The notes under the pieces: model-generated
What the model was told of the DNA's origin: nothing
Database searches by the model: none
What the model saw: the letters and a program-made list of their open reading frames with translations, nothing else
NCBI GenBank assembly: GCA_963740555.1
Contig: CAVUES010000015.1
Coordinates: forward strand, 124,001 to 188,000
Origin: Mayfieldus sp963740555
Lineage (GTDB): Bacteria > Actinomycetota > Thermoleophilia > Solirubrobacterales > 70-9
Direction of reading: 5' to 3'
DNA length: 64,000 bases
Position numbers and translations under genes: made by a program
Part shown: in pieces, positions 9,084-20,127 of the stretch
How positions within the stretch are numbered: position 1 is the first letter of the stretch
How the letters are laid out: each line of letters opens with the position of its first letter

Positions 9084-9123
9084 GGCAATTCGCGCGGACG
9101 CGGGGGCAGCTTGGGCGCCGCCC
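9084..9123 (+). repeat. Dispersed 3'-intergenic repeat, copy j
   Basis: Diverged copy sharing TTCGCGCG and TGGGCGCCGCCC with the copy at 49595; it lies just after the hydrolase gene. Confidence 0.45.
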
Positions 9124-9132
9124 GGACCTATG

Positions 9133-9528
9133 TCAAACCGCAGCCGCCTTGCTGCCCAATGCTTTCAGCGCCTTTGCGCTGTCGGCCTGAAACTCGCCCC
9201 GGGTGAGCTTTCCACCCTCGAAGTGCATCAGGTGTAGGAATGGGGATTCGAAGCTCCCGCCCTCGCTGGTCCCCCGCTGGGTTCCCCTGACGACAACGTC
9301 ATCGCCGCCGTCGATGAATTGCTCCGGCTCGACGCTGAACTCGCTCCAGTAGCTCGGGATCTGGGCGAAGTTCCCCATGATCGCGTCGCGGCCACGCGTC
9401 AAGCCACCGAGGGGAAGCTCGTCCGAAGTGAGCCATTCGGCGTCCTCGGCGAACATCTCTGCCAGCGCTTCCAGATCACCGCGCCCAAATGCGTCGTAGG
9501 CGGCACGGGCTGTATCAACGTTCGACAT
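9133..9528 (-). CDS. SnoaL-like (NTF2 fold) protein
   Basis: Protein of 131 residues with the typical opening TARAAYDAFGRGDLEAL, an acidic pocket (FAEDAEWL) and late strand FLHLMHFEGGKLTRGEF of NTF2/SnoaL-like proteins. A strong Shine-Dalgarno (AAGGAGG) precedes the ATG at 9528. Members include ketosteroid-isomerase-like enzymes and many uncharacterised stress proteins; function here is open. Its promoter region is shared with uvrA, which runs the other way. Confidence 0.75.
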   Translation of the reverse strand: MSNVDTARAAYDAFGRGDLEALAEMFAEDAEWLTSDELPLGGLTRGRDAIMGNFAQIPSYWSEFSVEPEQFIDGGDDVVVRGTQRGTSEGGSFESPFLHLMHFEGGKLTRGEFQADSAKALKALGSKAAAV

Positions 9529-9628
9529 CTCGACCTCCTTGGGGTTCGTCCTGCCCCCGAACCGAGCCTATTCCGCGCAAGAACCGGTGTCAACGGCATC
9601 GGTTGGCGTGGGCGGAGCCTCAGGAGGG

Positions 9629-9640
9629 GAACAACCGTTC
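9629..9640 (+). promoter_or_regulatory. LexA (SOS) box upstream of uvrA
   Basis: GAAC-AACC-GTTC matches the GAAC-N4-GTTC core of Gram-positive/actinobacterial LexA operators exactly. It lies 22 bases before the uvrA ATG, where LexA would block transcription until DNA damage. Confidence 0.75.
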
Positions 9641-9661
9641 GCCCCCGTAGAATCGAAAGAG

Positions 9662-12586
<2,925 letters not shown>

Positions 12587-12593
12587 GCCTCGC

Positions 12594-13577
12594 CTAATCG
12601 ACGGATGCGGCGGGGACGGGGTCGCGTGCGACCAGCAGCGACGCCCCGATCGCCCCGCCGAGGTCGCCGAGCTCGGCCATGTGGAATGCGGGCGGCCGGT
12701 CGGCGACGAACAGGTGCTTGTGCATCTCCCGCTCGATCTCGCCGGCGTATGCGTCCCCGAGCCTCAACCCGAGGCCGCCGCCGAGGATCACCGCCTCGAC
12801 GTCGAGCAGGTTCTGGGCCGAGGCGATGCCGGTCCCCAGCGCCCTCACCGCGCGGCGGATCAGGCTTTCGGCCAGCGCATCGTGATGCTGCAGCGCGTGC
12901 TGCCAGACGGCGCTGGTGAGCCGATCTCTGCCCCGCTGCTCCATGATCTTGAAGAGGTCGGTCTCGACGCCGCTGCGCTCGGCCTTTCGCGCCTTGCGCT
13001 CCATCGCCGCCCGTCCCGCGTAGGCCTCCATGCAGCCACGGCGCCCGCATGGGCAGCGGGCCCCGTTGCGCTTCACGACCACGTGGCCGATCTCGCCGGC
13101 GGCGCCGCGCCCGATCCAAGGCTTGCCGTCGAGGATCAGACCGCCGCCGACCCCGGTGCCCCAGAAGACGCCGAGGATCGAGCTGTAGGGCCGACCGGCA
13201 CCGAGATGAAACTCGGCGTCGGTGGCGACCTGCACGTCGTTTCCGACCCGTACCTGCGTTCCGAGCGCCGCGCTGAGTGTCTCGCCGAGCGGGAAGCTCC
13301 CGTCCCAGCCGGGGATGTTGCGCACGACCGACACGTTTCCGGTGGACTCGTCCGCGTCCCCCGGCGAGCCGACCCCGACCCCCTGCAGGGCGTCGGTCTC
13401 GACCCCAGCGCCGTCGGCCGCCTCGCGGAGCGCCTTCGCCATCTGATCGGCGACGGCCTTCGGGCCGCCCTCCTGCGGAGTCGGGTGCCGGGCCTGGCCG
13501 ACGACGTTGCCGTCCTCGGTCACCACGGCGGTCTGGATCTTGGTCCCGCCGAGGTCGATCCCGCCGCGCATCTGCAT
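12594..13577 (-). CDS. ROK-family sugar kinase (glucokinase-like)
   Basis: Protein of 327 residues. The ATP-binding DLGGTK is at 8-13, and the ROK zinc and sugar-site signature GEIGHVVV...CPCGRRGCMEAYAG is at about 160-187. Both halves of the actin-like fold are intact. Most likely phosphorylates glucose or a related hexose in the cytoplasm; N-acetylmannosamine or other sugars are possible. There is no DNA-binding N-terminal domain, so it is a kinase rather than a ROK repressor. Divergent from the acyltransferase 18 bases away. Confidence 0.88.
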   Translation of the reverse strand: MQMRGGIDLGGTKIQTAVVTEDGNVVGQARHPTPQEGGPKAVADQMAKALREAADGAGVETDALQGVGVGSPGDADESTGNVSVVRNIPGWDGSFPLGETLSAALGTQVRVGNDVQVATDAEFHLGAGRPYSSILGVFWGTGVGGGLILDGKPWIGRGAAGEIGHVVVKRNGARCPCGRRGCMEAYAGRAAMERKARKAERSGVETDLFKIMEQRGRDRLTSAVWQHALQHHDALAESLIRRAVRALGTGIASAQNLLDVEAVILGGGLGLRLGDAYAGEIEREMHKHLFVADRPPAFHMAELGDLGGAIGASLLVARDPVPAASVD

Positions 13578-13595
13578 TCTGGAAAGCTAGCGCTT

Positions 13596-14183
13596 GTGGC
13601 GGAATCGAACGGATGGCTAATTTGGTGGCGAAAGCGCCGCTGGTACGAGCGCAACCGCCGCCTGCTGCGGCGCTGGCGAATAAACCGCCAGATGGCTCGC
13701 GCCGGCGCCTACATCCGCTTCCCGGTCGAAGGCGAGGTGCTGGAGGCGCTCGACGAGGGACGGTTGCGGATCGGCGCCGGCACCCTGCTGGAGCCAGGCT
13801 GCTGGCTCACCCTCTCGCCGCAAGCACGGATCGAGATCGGGGAGGGATGCTTTCTGAACCGCAACACGATGCTGGCGGCACTCGACCGGATCGAGATCGG
13901 CGACCACGTGATGTTCGCCAACAACTGCTTCGTCGGCGACGCCGACCACCGCTTCGACGATCCCGAGCAGCCGGTGCCGTGGCAGGGATTCACCTCGAAG
14001 GGCCCGGTGAGGATCGGCAACAACTGCTGGTTCGGCGTCAACTGCGTGGTCACCAGCGGGGTGACGATCGGCGAGCGCTGCGTGATCGGCGCCAACTCGG
14101 TCGTCACCGAAGACCTGCCGCCGCGAACGATCGCCGCCGGCGTCCCCGCGAAGGTGCTGCGCGAGATCGAATTCGCGGACTGA
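13596..14183 (+). CDS. Left-handed beta-helix (hexapeptide) acyltransferase
   Basis: Protein of 195 residues from GTG 13596, with GGAAAG at 13581-13586. A basic amphipathic N-terminus (WWRKRRWYERNRRLLRRW) is followed by hexapeptide repeats and the maltose/galactoside-acetyltransferase-like end (IGANSVVTEDLPPRTIAAGVPAK). This fold uses acetyl- or acyl-CoA to modify sugars, cell-envelope glycans or antibiotics. The basic N-terminus may bind membrane. Acceptor unknown. Confidence 0.8.
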   Translation: MAESNGWLIWWRKRRWYERNRRLLRRWRINRQMARAGAYIRFPVEGEVLEALDEGRLRIGAGTLLEPGCWLTLSPQARIEIGEGCFLNRNTMLAALDRIEIGDHVMFANNCFVGDADHRFDDPEQPVPWQGFTSKGPVRIGNNCWFGVNCVVTSGVTIGERCVIGANSVVTEDLPPRTIAAGVPAKVLREIEFAD

Positions 14184-14275
14184 CTCCGCAATCCCGATCT
14201 CGGTTTTGTCCGGCCGGCTCGCGTGGCGGCATTTTGAGGCCCGTGATCCGGTGCTACCCTCGGCTGCGTGTTCAA

Positions 14276-15853
14276 ATGGGGGTGAGTCAACTTGGCACTC
14301 CGCTGCGCGCATGGTCGCGCGTCGTGGTCGCCGCCGTCGCGGCATCCACCTGCCTCGCGGTTGCGGCTAGCGCCCAGGCGGCGCCGGTGATCCTCAACCC
14401 GCCGACGTTCGTTCGCCAGTGGGATCCGGGCCCGCCCAACGGCAGCAATACGGGGGCCAAGGCGATCGCCACCGATCCCTTCGGCGACGTCTACGTGCTC
14501 ATGGCCGTATCCGGGAGCGGAGGCGGATCGTTCCGGGTTCAGAAGTACACGTACGACGGAAACCCGATCTCGAGTGGCTTCGACAACCCGCTGACCGGTT
14601 TCGTCAGCGGCGGGTTGGCGACCGATCCCGAAGGCCATGTGTACGTGGCGGCGACGGGGGCCGGCGGCGCCAACCTGCGCGAGTTCACGCCCGCGGGTGG
14701 AGAGCTCGCCGACTACAACGTGCCGCAGTTCCAGGGCTCCACCATCGCCATCGACTCCGGCGGTCGCTTTTACGCAAACGGGAGCGACGCCGGCGGAAAG
14801 CCGGCTCTGAACGAGTACAAGTTCTCCGGGGGCACGGCTCAGCTCGTCAACTCGACTCCCTACCCCGGCTCGCCAAGCGGCAGCTTCTTCCCCTACAACT
14901 TCATCGGGGTGACCACTGACGACGCGGGCAACGTCTACGCCAGCGGCGTGGCAACCGGCGGCCCCTTCCTCGCCAAGTACGGTCCCGGGCTCTCCGGCCC
15001 GACCGGCCATCTCGAGCTGTGCGCGGCGCCCGGTAGCTGCTTCGGCGGTTTCGGGCTTGCATTCGGCGCTTCGCTGAAAGGGGCCACTCCGTTCCCCGCC
15101 ATCTTCGCCGGCGGTGGCTACGGGGGAGGCGCCGCCTCGGACAACTTCTACAAGGCCGGTGTCTATGCCACCACCGGCGACGTGCCGTCCGGAAGCAACA
15201 GCGACTACCTCGGCAGCTTCGGCCCCGCTCCCGTCCCGGGAGGTGCATCGGCCACGGCGCCCTATCTGGCCAGCTCGCCCTGCCGCAGCGCCCTCTACAT
15301 CCTTGCCTCCGTCTTCGGCGGCCCGGGCGCGACCTACAACGGCAACGAGGTACAGCAGTTCGACACCCAGGTGCCCGGCGGCCCCTGCGCTACGCCGCCG
15401 GTTGCGCTCGTGTCGCAGTTCAAGAAGAAGTACCTACTCAAGAGGGTCCGCGTCTCTCCGACGCCCTGCACGCCCTGCGCCGTTCTGCTTCCCTCCGGTG
15501 CCTTCGCCCGCGACCGCAGCACGGCGGCGGCGACCGCCAGCAATGCCCGCCGCAAGCACAAGAGTCGGGCCGGGGTGGTGCTGAAATTCAAGAGCTCGAG
15601 AGCGGCCGACGTCACCTTCCTCTTCACCCGCGTGGTTCACCGGCGACACAAGAAGCCCAAGCGTCACCGGCTGGGCGGCTTCGTCTACGCCGCCAGCCAG
15701 GGAAGGAACTCGCTGCGCTTCACCGGTGTGCTGCGCAACAAGCGGCCGCTCAAGCCCGGCACATACCGGGTCGCCGCGACGGGCGGAATTGGCAAGTCAC
15801 ACTTCACGCTCGTGGTCGCCCACAAGCACCACAAGCACGCCCACACGCACTGA
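14276..15853 (+). CDS. Secreted beta-propeller (NHL-like) protein
   Basis: Protein of 525 residues with a signal peptide (VVVAAVAASTCLAVAASAQA). The body has repeated blade-like segments with the pattern A-x-D-x-x-G-x-V-Y-V (for example IATDPFGDVYVL, LATDPEGHVYVA, VTTDDAGNVYAS), as in NHL/SMP-30-like propellers. The last ~130 residues form a basic Ig-like domain ending in a His-rich tail (HKHHKHAHTH) that may bind metal. ATG 14276 was chosen; GTG 14282 is possible. No catalytic motif recognised; probably an extracellular binding or wall-associated protein. Confidence 0.75.
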   Translation: MGVSQLGTPLRAWSRVVVAAVAASTCLAVAASAQAAPVILNPPTFVRQWDPGPPNGSNTGAKAIATDPFGDVYVLMAVSGSGGGSFRVQKYTYDGNPISSGFDNPLTGFVSGGLATDPEGHVYVAATGAGGANLREFTPAGGELADYNVPQFQGSTIAIDSGGRFYANGSDAGGKPALNEYKFSGGTAQLVNSTPYPGSPSGSFFPYNFIGVTTDDAGNVYASGVATGGPFLAKYGPGLSGPTGHLELCAAPGSCFGGFGLAFGASLKGATPFPAIFAGGGYGGGAASDNFYKAGVYATTGDVPSGSNSDYLGSFGPAPVPGGASATAPYLASSPCRSALYILASVFGGPGATYNGNEVQQFDTQVPGGPCATPPVALVSQFKKKYLLKRVRVSPTPCTPCAVLLPSGAFARDRSTAAATASNARRKHKSRAGVVLKFKSSRAADVTFLFTRVVHRRHKKPKRHRLGGFVYAASQGRNSLRFTGVLRNKRPLKPGTYRVAATGGIGKSHFTLVVAHKHHKHAHTH

Positions 15854-15897
15854 GTCTCCAGCTGGCTGGCCGCCCCCGCCCCGAAGCGGTCTGAATC

Positions 15898-16803
15898 GTG
15901 ACTTCCGTTCGCACTGGCACCTACTCGATCGTCGCCCGCGATCCGGGTAGCGGCGCACTCGGCGTCGCCGTGCAGTCGCACTGGTTCTCGGTCGGGTCGG
16001 TCGTCAGCTGGGGCCGCGCCGGGATCGGGGCGGTGGCGACGCAGTCGATCGCCGAGCCGGCCTACGGCCCACGTCTGCTCGACCGCCTCGAGACGGGAGA
16101 GGCGCCGGGGGCGGCGCTCGACGCTCTGCTCGCCGAGGACGACGCCGCCCGTTTTCGGCAGGTCGCAGCCGTCGACGCTGCCGGCGGGGTCGCCGTTCAC
16201 ACGGGGGAGGGGTGCATCGAGTTCGCCGGCCACCGGATCGGAGAGGGCTTCAGCACCCAGGCGAACATGATGGCCTCCGCCGACGTGTGGCCGGCGATGG
16301 CCGAGGCGTTCTCGAGCGCACAGGGCCCGCTCGCGCGGCGGCTCCTGGCGTCGCTGGAGGCCGCGGAGGCGGCGGGCGGGGACGTCCGCGGGCGGCAGTC
16401 GGCGGCGCTTCTGGTCGTCCCGGCCGAGGGCGAGCATTGGCGCCGCGACGTCGAGCTCCGGGTCGAGGACAGCCCGGAGCCGCTCGACGAGCTCGGCCGG
16501 CTGCTCGATCTGCACGAGGCCTACGCGCTGGCATCCGAGGGCGACGAGCTGGTCGGTCAGGGGCGCGACGAGGAAGCCGCCGACCGCTATCGCCGAGCCG
16601 CCCAGCTCGCGCCCAGCAGCGAGGAGCTTCAGTTCTGGTCCGGGCTGTCGCTGATCAAGGGCGGCGACGTGGATGAGGGCGCCGCCGTGGTGCGGCGGGT
16701 CATCGACGCCAACGACGGCTGGCGCCAACTGCTGCTGCGGATCGACGAGATCGCCCCCGGAGTCGAAGAGGCACGCCGGGTGCTGGGTCTCGAACAGGAA
16801 TAG
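15898..16803 (+). CDS. DUF1028 protein (Ntn-hydrolase-like) with C-terminal TPR-like extension
   Basis: Protein of 301 residues from GTG 15898. The N-terminal ~200 residues follow the DUF1028 pattern: TYSIVARDPGSGALGVAVQS, GAVATQS and GFSTQANMM, a family with an Ntn-hydrolase-like fold and no assigned reaction. The C-terminal ~85 residues are helical (LDLHEAYALASEGDELVGQG onward), resembling a tetratricopeptide pair. Ends in front of a four-hairpin cluster that may end transcription from both sides. Confidence 0.8.
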   Translation: MTSVRTGTYSIVARDPGSGALGVAVQSHWFSVGSVVSWGRAGIGAVATQSIAEPAYGPRLLDRLETGEAPGAALDALLAEDDAARFRQVAAVDAAGGVAVHTGEGCIEFAGHRIGEGFSTQANMMASADVWPAMAEAFSSAQGPLARRLLASLEAAEAAGGDVRGRQSAALLVVPAEGEHWRRDVELRVEDSPEPLDELGRLLDLHEAYALASEGDELVGQGRDEEAADRYRRAAQLAPSSEELQFWSGLSLIKGGDVDEGAAVVRRVIDANDGWRQLLLRIDEIAPGVEEARRVLGLEQE

Positions 16804-16808
16804 CTTGC

Positions 16809-16923
16809 GGCTGCTTCGCAGCCCGACAGACACTTGCAGCCGCTTCGCGGCCTGACATGCACCTGCGGCGACACTTTGTGTCGCCGCCCTGCTATGCCGT
16901 GCCGCGACACTCTGTGTCGCGGC
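16809..16923. repeat. Cluster of four hairpins between convergent genes
   Basis: Four perfect inverted repeats in 115 bases: GGCTGC-TTC-GCAGCC (16809-16823), GCCGC-TTC-GCGGC (16839-16851), GCGGCGACAC-TTT-GTGTCGCCGC by arms (16865-16887) and GCCGCGACAC-TCT-GTGTCGCGGC by arms (16901-16923). They form two sequence-related pairs. No U-rich tail follows, so a role as repeat element or mRNA 3'-end stabiliser fits as well as termination. Confidence 0.8.
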
Positions 16924-16934
16924 CCATCGCCACG

Positions 16935-17351
16935 TCAGGAGACGACCTGCACGACCACGGTCCGGTCGCGCGGCCGATCGTCGAAGTCGATCAGCACGAG
17001 CTGCTGCCAGGTCCCCAGCGCCAGCTCCCCGCCGCTGACCGGAACGGTCTCGGCGGCGCCGATCAACGATGCCCGCTGGTGGGCGTGGGAGTTGGTGTCG
17101 TGGTTGAGCCGGTTGTGCTCGTAGTCGCCCTGGGTCGGAATCAGCCGCTCCAGGGTCGTTCGCAGGTCATGGATCCCGCCCGGCTCGAACTCCATCGTCG
17201 TGATTGCCGCGGTGGAGCCGCGGACGAAGGCGGTCACCTGCGCCTCCGCGACGCCGGCGGTCCCGACGATCCGTTGAACCCCGTCGGTGATGTCGACGAT
17301 GTCGCTGTCGCCCTCGGTGGACAGCCGCAGCTCGCCGGTGTGCACGGGCAT
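16935..17351 (-). CDS. YjbQ-family (UPF0047) protein
   Basis: Protein of 138 residues from ATG 17351. It carries the family hallmarks: STAAITTMEFEPGGIHDL, a Tyr-Glu-His region (GDYEHNRLNHDTNSHAH) and the closing strand GTWQQLVLIDFDDRPRDR. YjbQ proteins form trimers binding metal/anion at conserved His and have reported thiamine-phosphate-synthase-like activity in E. coli; the physiological role is unclear. Convergent with the DUF1028 gene. Confidence 0.88.
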   Translation of the reverse strand: MPVHTGELRLSTEGDSDIVDITDGVQRIVGTAGVAEAQVTAFVRGSTAAITTMEFEPGGIHDLRTTLERLIPTQGDYEHNRLNHDTNSHAHQRASLIGAAETVPVSGGELALGTWQQLVLIDFDDRPRDRTVVVQVVS

Positions 17352-17400
17352 CGCCGGTGAAACATTAATGCGCGAAGAAATGCTCGGCCACGACAAAAGC

Positions 17401-17426
17401 AGAGCCGGGCCCGCAGGCCCGGCTCT
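17401..17426 (-). terminator. Intrinsic terminator downstream of the DUF378 gene
   Basis: An 11-bp perfect stem (AGAGCCGGGCC with its complement) closes a CGCA loop. On the minus strand it is followed by GCTTTTG, giving a short U run, so it should end transcription from the DUF378 gene before the YjbQ-type gene. Confidence 0.8.
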
Positions 17427-17473
17427 TTGCTGCGTTACCGGCCGTCCCGACCGGTGAAACGACTTGCTCGGGG

Positions 17474-17716
17474 TCAGGTGCCCCTGGGGTGGGCGGAGTG
17501 GCCGCCGCTCAGGTGCAGTGCTTCGAGCAGCTTCGGGATGTAGACGAGGCCGCCAACGCCGACGACTACATAAACGACGTTGAGCAGCGTCCCGTCACCG
17601 AAGATCTTGGACAGCACGTTGGTGTCGCCGTCCGTAAGCCCGATGACTCCCCAGTTGAGGGCCCCAAGCACCACAACCAGCAGCGCGAAGGGCTCAATCC
17701 TCTTGATCAACTCCAT
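17474..17716 (-). CDS. DUF378 small membrane protein
   Basis: Protein of 80 residues from ATG 17716, preceded by a strong AGGAGG. Two transmembrane segments flank a short loop; the motif FALLVVVLGALNWGVIGL is the DUF378 signature. Family function is unknown. Isolated gene with its own terminator, suggesting single-gene transcription. Confidence 0.85.
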   Translation of the reverse strand: MELIKRIEPFALLVVVLGALNWGVIGLTDGDTNVLSKIFGDGTLLNVVYVVVGVGGLVYIPKLLEALHLSGGHSAHPRGT

Positions 17717-17906
17717 TTGCTTGCCTCCTGAAAGGGAAGAGGGATAGTGCGTGATGTAACAAGCATTACCCCTGCAAATGGGCGTGGTTACCGCTGCATG
17801 AGCGTTACCGGCGGCGGGTCCTGTCACGCGCGGGCGCGTTTGCGACCGTGCTCCACGGTCCGCGCGCGCGGGAATCGGGCCCGCCGCACCACCCGCCGAG
17901 AAACCG

Positions 17907-18797
17907 TTACGGCAGCGGTTCCCAGTCCCAGGCAGAGGCTGAGCTGAGGGAGTCCTGCTCCATGTAGTGGTGAAGCTGGTCCAGCTCGGCGGGGTCGATG
18001 GAGTAGATGTGCTCGGCACCGGGGAACTCGCCCGAGCGCACCTCGGAGGCATAGGCCCGTAGGCCCGCCACCATCGCCTTGCGAACTTCCGCGTAGCGCT
18101 TCACGAACTTCGGGACCCGCCCTTCGTAGATGCCGAGCAGGTCATGCAGCACGAGCACCTGGCCATCGGTCGCCGAGCCCGCACCTATTCCGATCACCGG
18201 GATCTCCAGCTTCTCGTTCACGACCTCGGTCACGGCGGCGGGGACCGCCTCGAAGACGATCGCGAAGCAGCCGACCGACTGCAGGGCGAGCGCGTCCTCG
18301 GCCAACTTCGCGGCCGCGGCCGCGGTCTTGCCCTGGGTCTTGAAGCCTCCCAGGGCCGACGCCGTCTGAGGGGTGAGGCCGACGTGGCCCATAACCGGGA
18401 TCCCGGCGCGGATGATCGCCCGCGCGCGGTCCACGGAGGCTCCACCGCGTTCCAGCTTCACGGCGTCGCACCCGGCCTCCTTGACAAACCGCTGTGCGCT
18501 CTGAACCGCCAGCTCGTTGGAGGCCTCATAGGAGCCGAACGGCAGGTCGCCGATCAGCAGCGGCGTCTTCAGTCCGCGCCGCACGGCGCTTGCCATCGTC
18601 ACCATCTCGTCGATCCGGATCGGTGCCGTGGCGTCGTATCCGAGAACGACCATCGCCGCCGTGTCGCCGACCAGCACGACGTCGACGCCGGCTTCCTCGA
18701 CCGCAAGGGCGGAGGGATAGTCGTAGGCGGTGACCATCACGATCGGCTCCCCCTGGCGCTTCATCTCGGCGAGCCGCGGAACCGTCACCGGTTTCAT
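17907..18797 (-). CDS. panB: 3-methyl-2-oxobutanoate hydroxymethyltransferase
   Basis: Makes ketopantoate from 2-oxoisovalerate and methylenetetrahydrofolate, the first committed step of pantothenate synthesis. 296 residues, full length; Mg2+ site segments VVLVGDTAAM and GDLPFGSYE, a KLERGG stretch and HVGLTPQ are all present. Its ATG overlaps the panD stop by four bases, so the two are translationally coupled; it is the last gene of the operon. Confidence 0.96.
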   Translation of the reverse strand: MKPVTVPRLAEMKRQGEPIVMVTAYDYPSALAVEEAGVDVVLVGDTAAMVVLGYDATAPIRIDEMVTMASAVRRGLKTPLLIGDLPFGSYEASNELAVQSAQRFVKEAGCDAVKLERGGASVDRARAIIRAGIPVMGHVGLTPQTASALGGFKTQGKTAAAAAKLAEDALALQSVGCFAIVFEAVPAAVTEVVNEKLEIPVIGIGAGSATDGQVLVLHDLLGIYEGRVPKFVKRYAEVRKAMVAGLRAYASEVRSGEFPGAEHIYSIDPAELDQLHHYMEQDSLSSASAWDWEPLP

Positions 18798-19246
18798 GCC
18801 GTCCTCCCCGAGTCGGTGGCGGTGAAGGCGCCGGGGACTTCCTCGGAATCCCAGCCGGGCACGAACTCACCCAGAAGCACCGCGGGGTTGGAGTCGACGC
18901 GGACCGCCTGGTTGCCGGCATCGACGTGGACGACGATCGGCGAGTAGGTCTCGAGGTCGCTCGCGTCGTAGGCGGCAAACGAGGCCACGATCACCTTGTG
19001 TCCCCGCCGAACGAGCCGCGCCGCGGCCCCGTTGACCTGCATGTCGCCGGAGCCCGGCTTACCCTCGATCACGTAGGTGACGAAGCGGGCGCCGTTGTCG
19101 ATGTCCCACACGTGCACCTGCTCGTTGGGAATCAGGTCGGCGCTTGCCATCAGCTCCGGGTCGACCGTGATGCTGCCGACGTAGTCCGGGTCGCAGTCGG
19201 TGACCGTCGCCCGGTGAATCTTCGATTTGAGCATCTGCCTTTGCAT
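18794..19246 (-). CDS. panD: Aspartate 1-decarboxylase
   Basis: Pyruvoyl enzyme making beta-alanine from aspartate. Self-cleavage should occur at Gly-Ser in YVGSITVD (about residues 23-30), giving the pyruvoyl group on the Ser; the catalytic region KIHRATVT and NGAAARL are present. 150 residues, about 20 longer than usual owing to an acidic C-terminal tail. It overlaps panB by ATGA. A small hairpin (AACCCC-CTC-GGGGTT, 19261-19275) lies between it and panC. Confidence 0.95.
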   Translation of the reverse strand: MQRQMLKSKIHRATVTDCDPDYVGSITVDPELMASADLIPNEQVHVWDIDNGARFVTYVIEGKPGSGDMQVNGAAARLVRRGHKVIVASFAAYDASDLETYSPIVVHVDAGNQAVRVDSNPAVLLGEFVPGWDSEEVPGAFTATDSGRTA

Positions 19247-19278
19247 TGGTTCTCCGTTTCAACCCCCTCGGGGTTCGA

Positions 19279-20127
19279 TCAAGTGGTTATCACCACGTTG
19301 TCGATCAAGCGCGCCCCGCCCACCCGGGCGGCGACCGCGACCAGCACCGGGCGGCCGTTGAGCTCCGCGACCGGCGAGAGGTCCGCGGCGTCGCGGGCCT
19401 CCAGGTACTCGGGCTCGATCTCGGCCTCGGCGAGGAGGCGGCGTGCCTCCGCTAGCGCCGTCTCCAGCGAGCCGTCGCGGGCCGAGTCCTGGGCGGCGCG
19501 AAGGGCGCGCGACAACGCCGTCGCCCGCTTGCGCTCGTCGCTATCGAGATAGGCGTTGCGCGAGCTCATCGCCAGCCCGTCGGGCTCGCGGACCGTCGGC
19601 AGCACCTCGATCCTCACCGTGTAGTCGAGGTCGCGAGCCATGCGCCGAATCACGATTGCCTGCTGCGCGTCCTTCTGCCCGAAGTAGGCAACGTCGGGCT
19701 GCACGGTATTGAAGAGCTTGGCGACCACCGTGGTGACGCCGCGGAAGTGCTCGGCGCCGCGCCGCGCGGGATCTCCACACAGCACCTCGGTCAATCCCTC
19801 GACCTCGACGTAGGTCGCGTAGCCCTCGGGATAGACGTCTTCGGTGCTCGGCGCGTAGATCAGACCGATGCCAACATCCTCGGCGAGCGTCGCGTCGCGC
19901 TGCTCGTCGCGCGGGTAGCGGTCGAGGTCTTCGCCGGGGCTGAACTGGGTCGGGTTCACGAACAGGCTCATCACCACGAGATCGCACTCGTCGCGCGCCG
20001 CGCGCAGCAGCGACAGGTGGCCCTCATGCAGATGCCCCATCGTCGGCACCAGACCGATCGTCTGGCCCGCCCGGCGCGGCTCGGCGAGCGCCTCGCGCAC
20101 CGCGGACTTGGTTCGAACCGTCTTCAC
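19279..20127 (-). CDS. panC: Pantothenate synthetase
   Basis: Condenses pantoate and beta-alanine with ATP. 282 residues. Family motifs are intact: PTMGHLHEGHLSLL (the HxGH adenylate-forming signature), FVNPTQF, YFGQKDAQQ and the KMSKS-like loop MSSRN. Start ATG 20127 lies in a four-base overlap with the stop of the upstream DUF2520 gene, so it is the second gene in the operon. Confidence 0.97.
   Translation of the reverse strand: MKTVRTKSAVREALAEPRRAGQTIGLVPTMGHLHEGHLSLLRAARDECDLVVMSLFVNPTQFSPGEDLDRYPRDEQRDATLAEDVGIGLIYAPSTEDVYPEGYATYVEVEGLTEVLCGDPARRGAEHFRGVTTVVAKLFNTVQPDVAYFGQKDAQQAIVIRRMARDLDYTVRIEVLPTVREPDGLAMSSRNAYLDSDERKRATALSRALRAAQDSARDGSLETALAEARRLLAEAEIEPEYLEARDAADLSPVAELNGRPVLVAVAARVGGARLIDNVVITT

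Noticed and set aside
17844..17860. GACCGTG-CTC-CACGGTC hairpin after panB as a terminator.
   Set aside because: No U-rich stretch follows on the minus strand; could be any hairpin in G+C-rich DNA.
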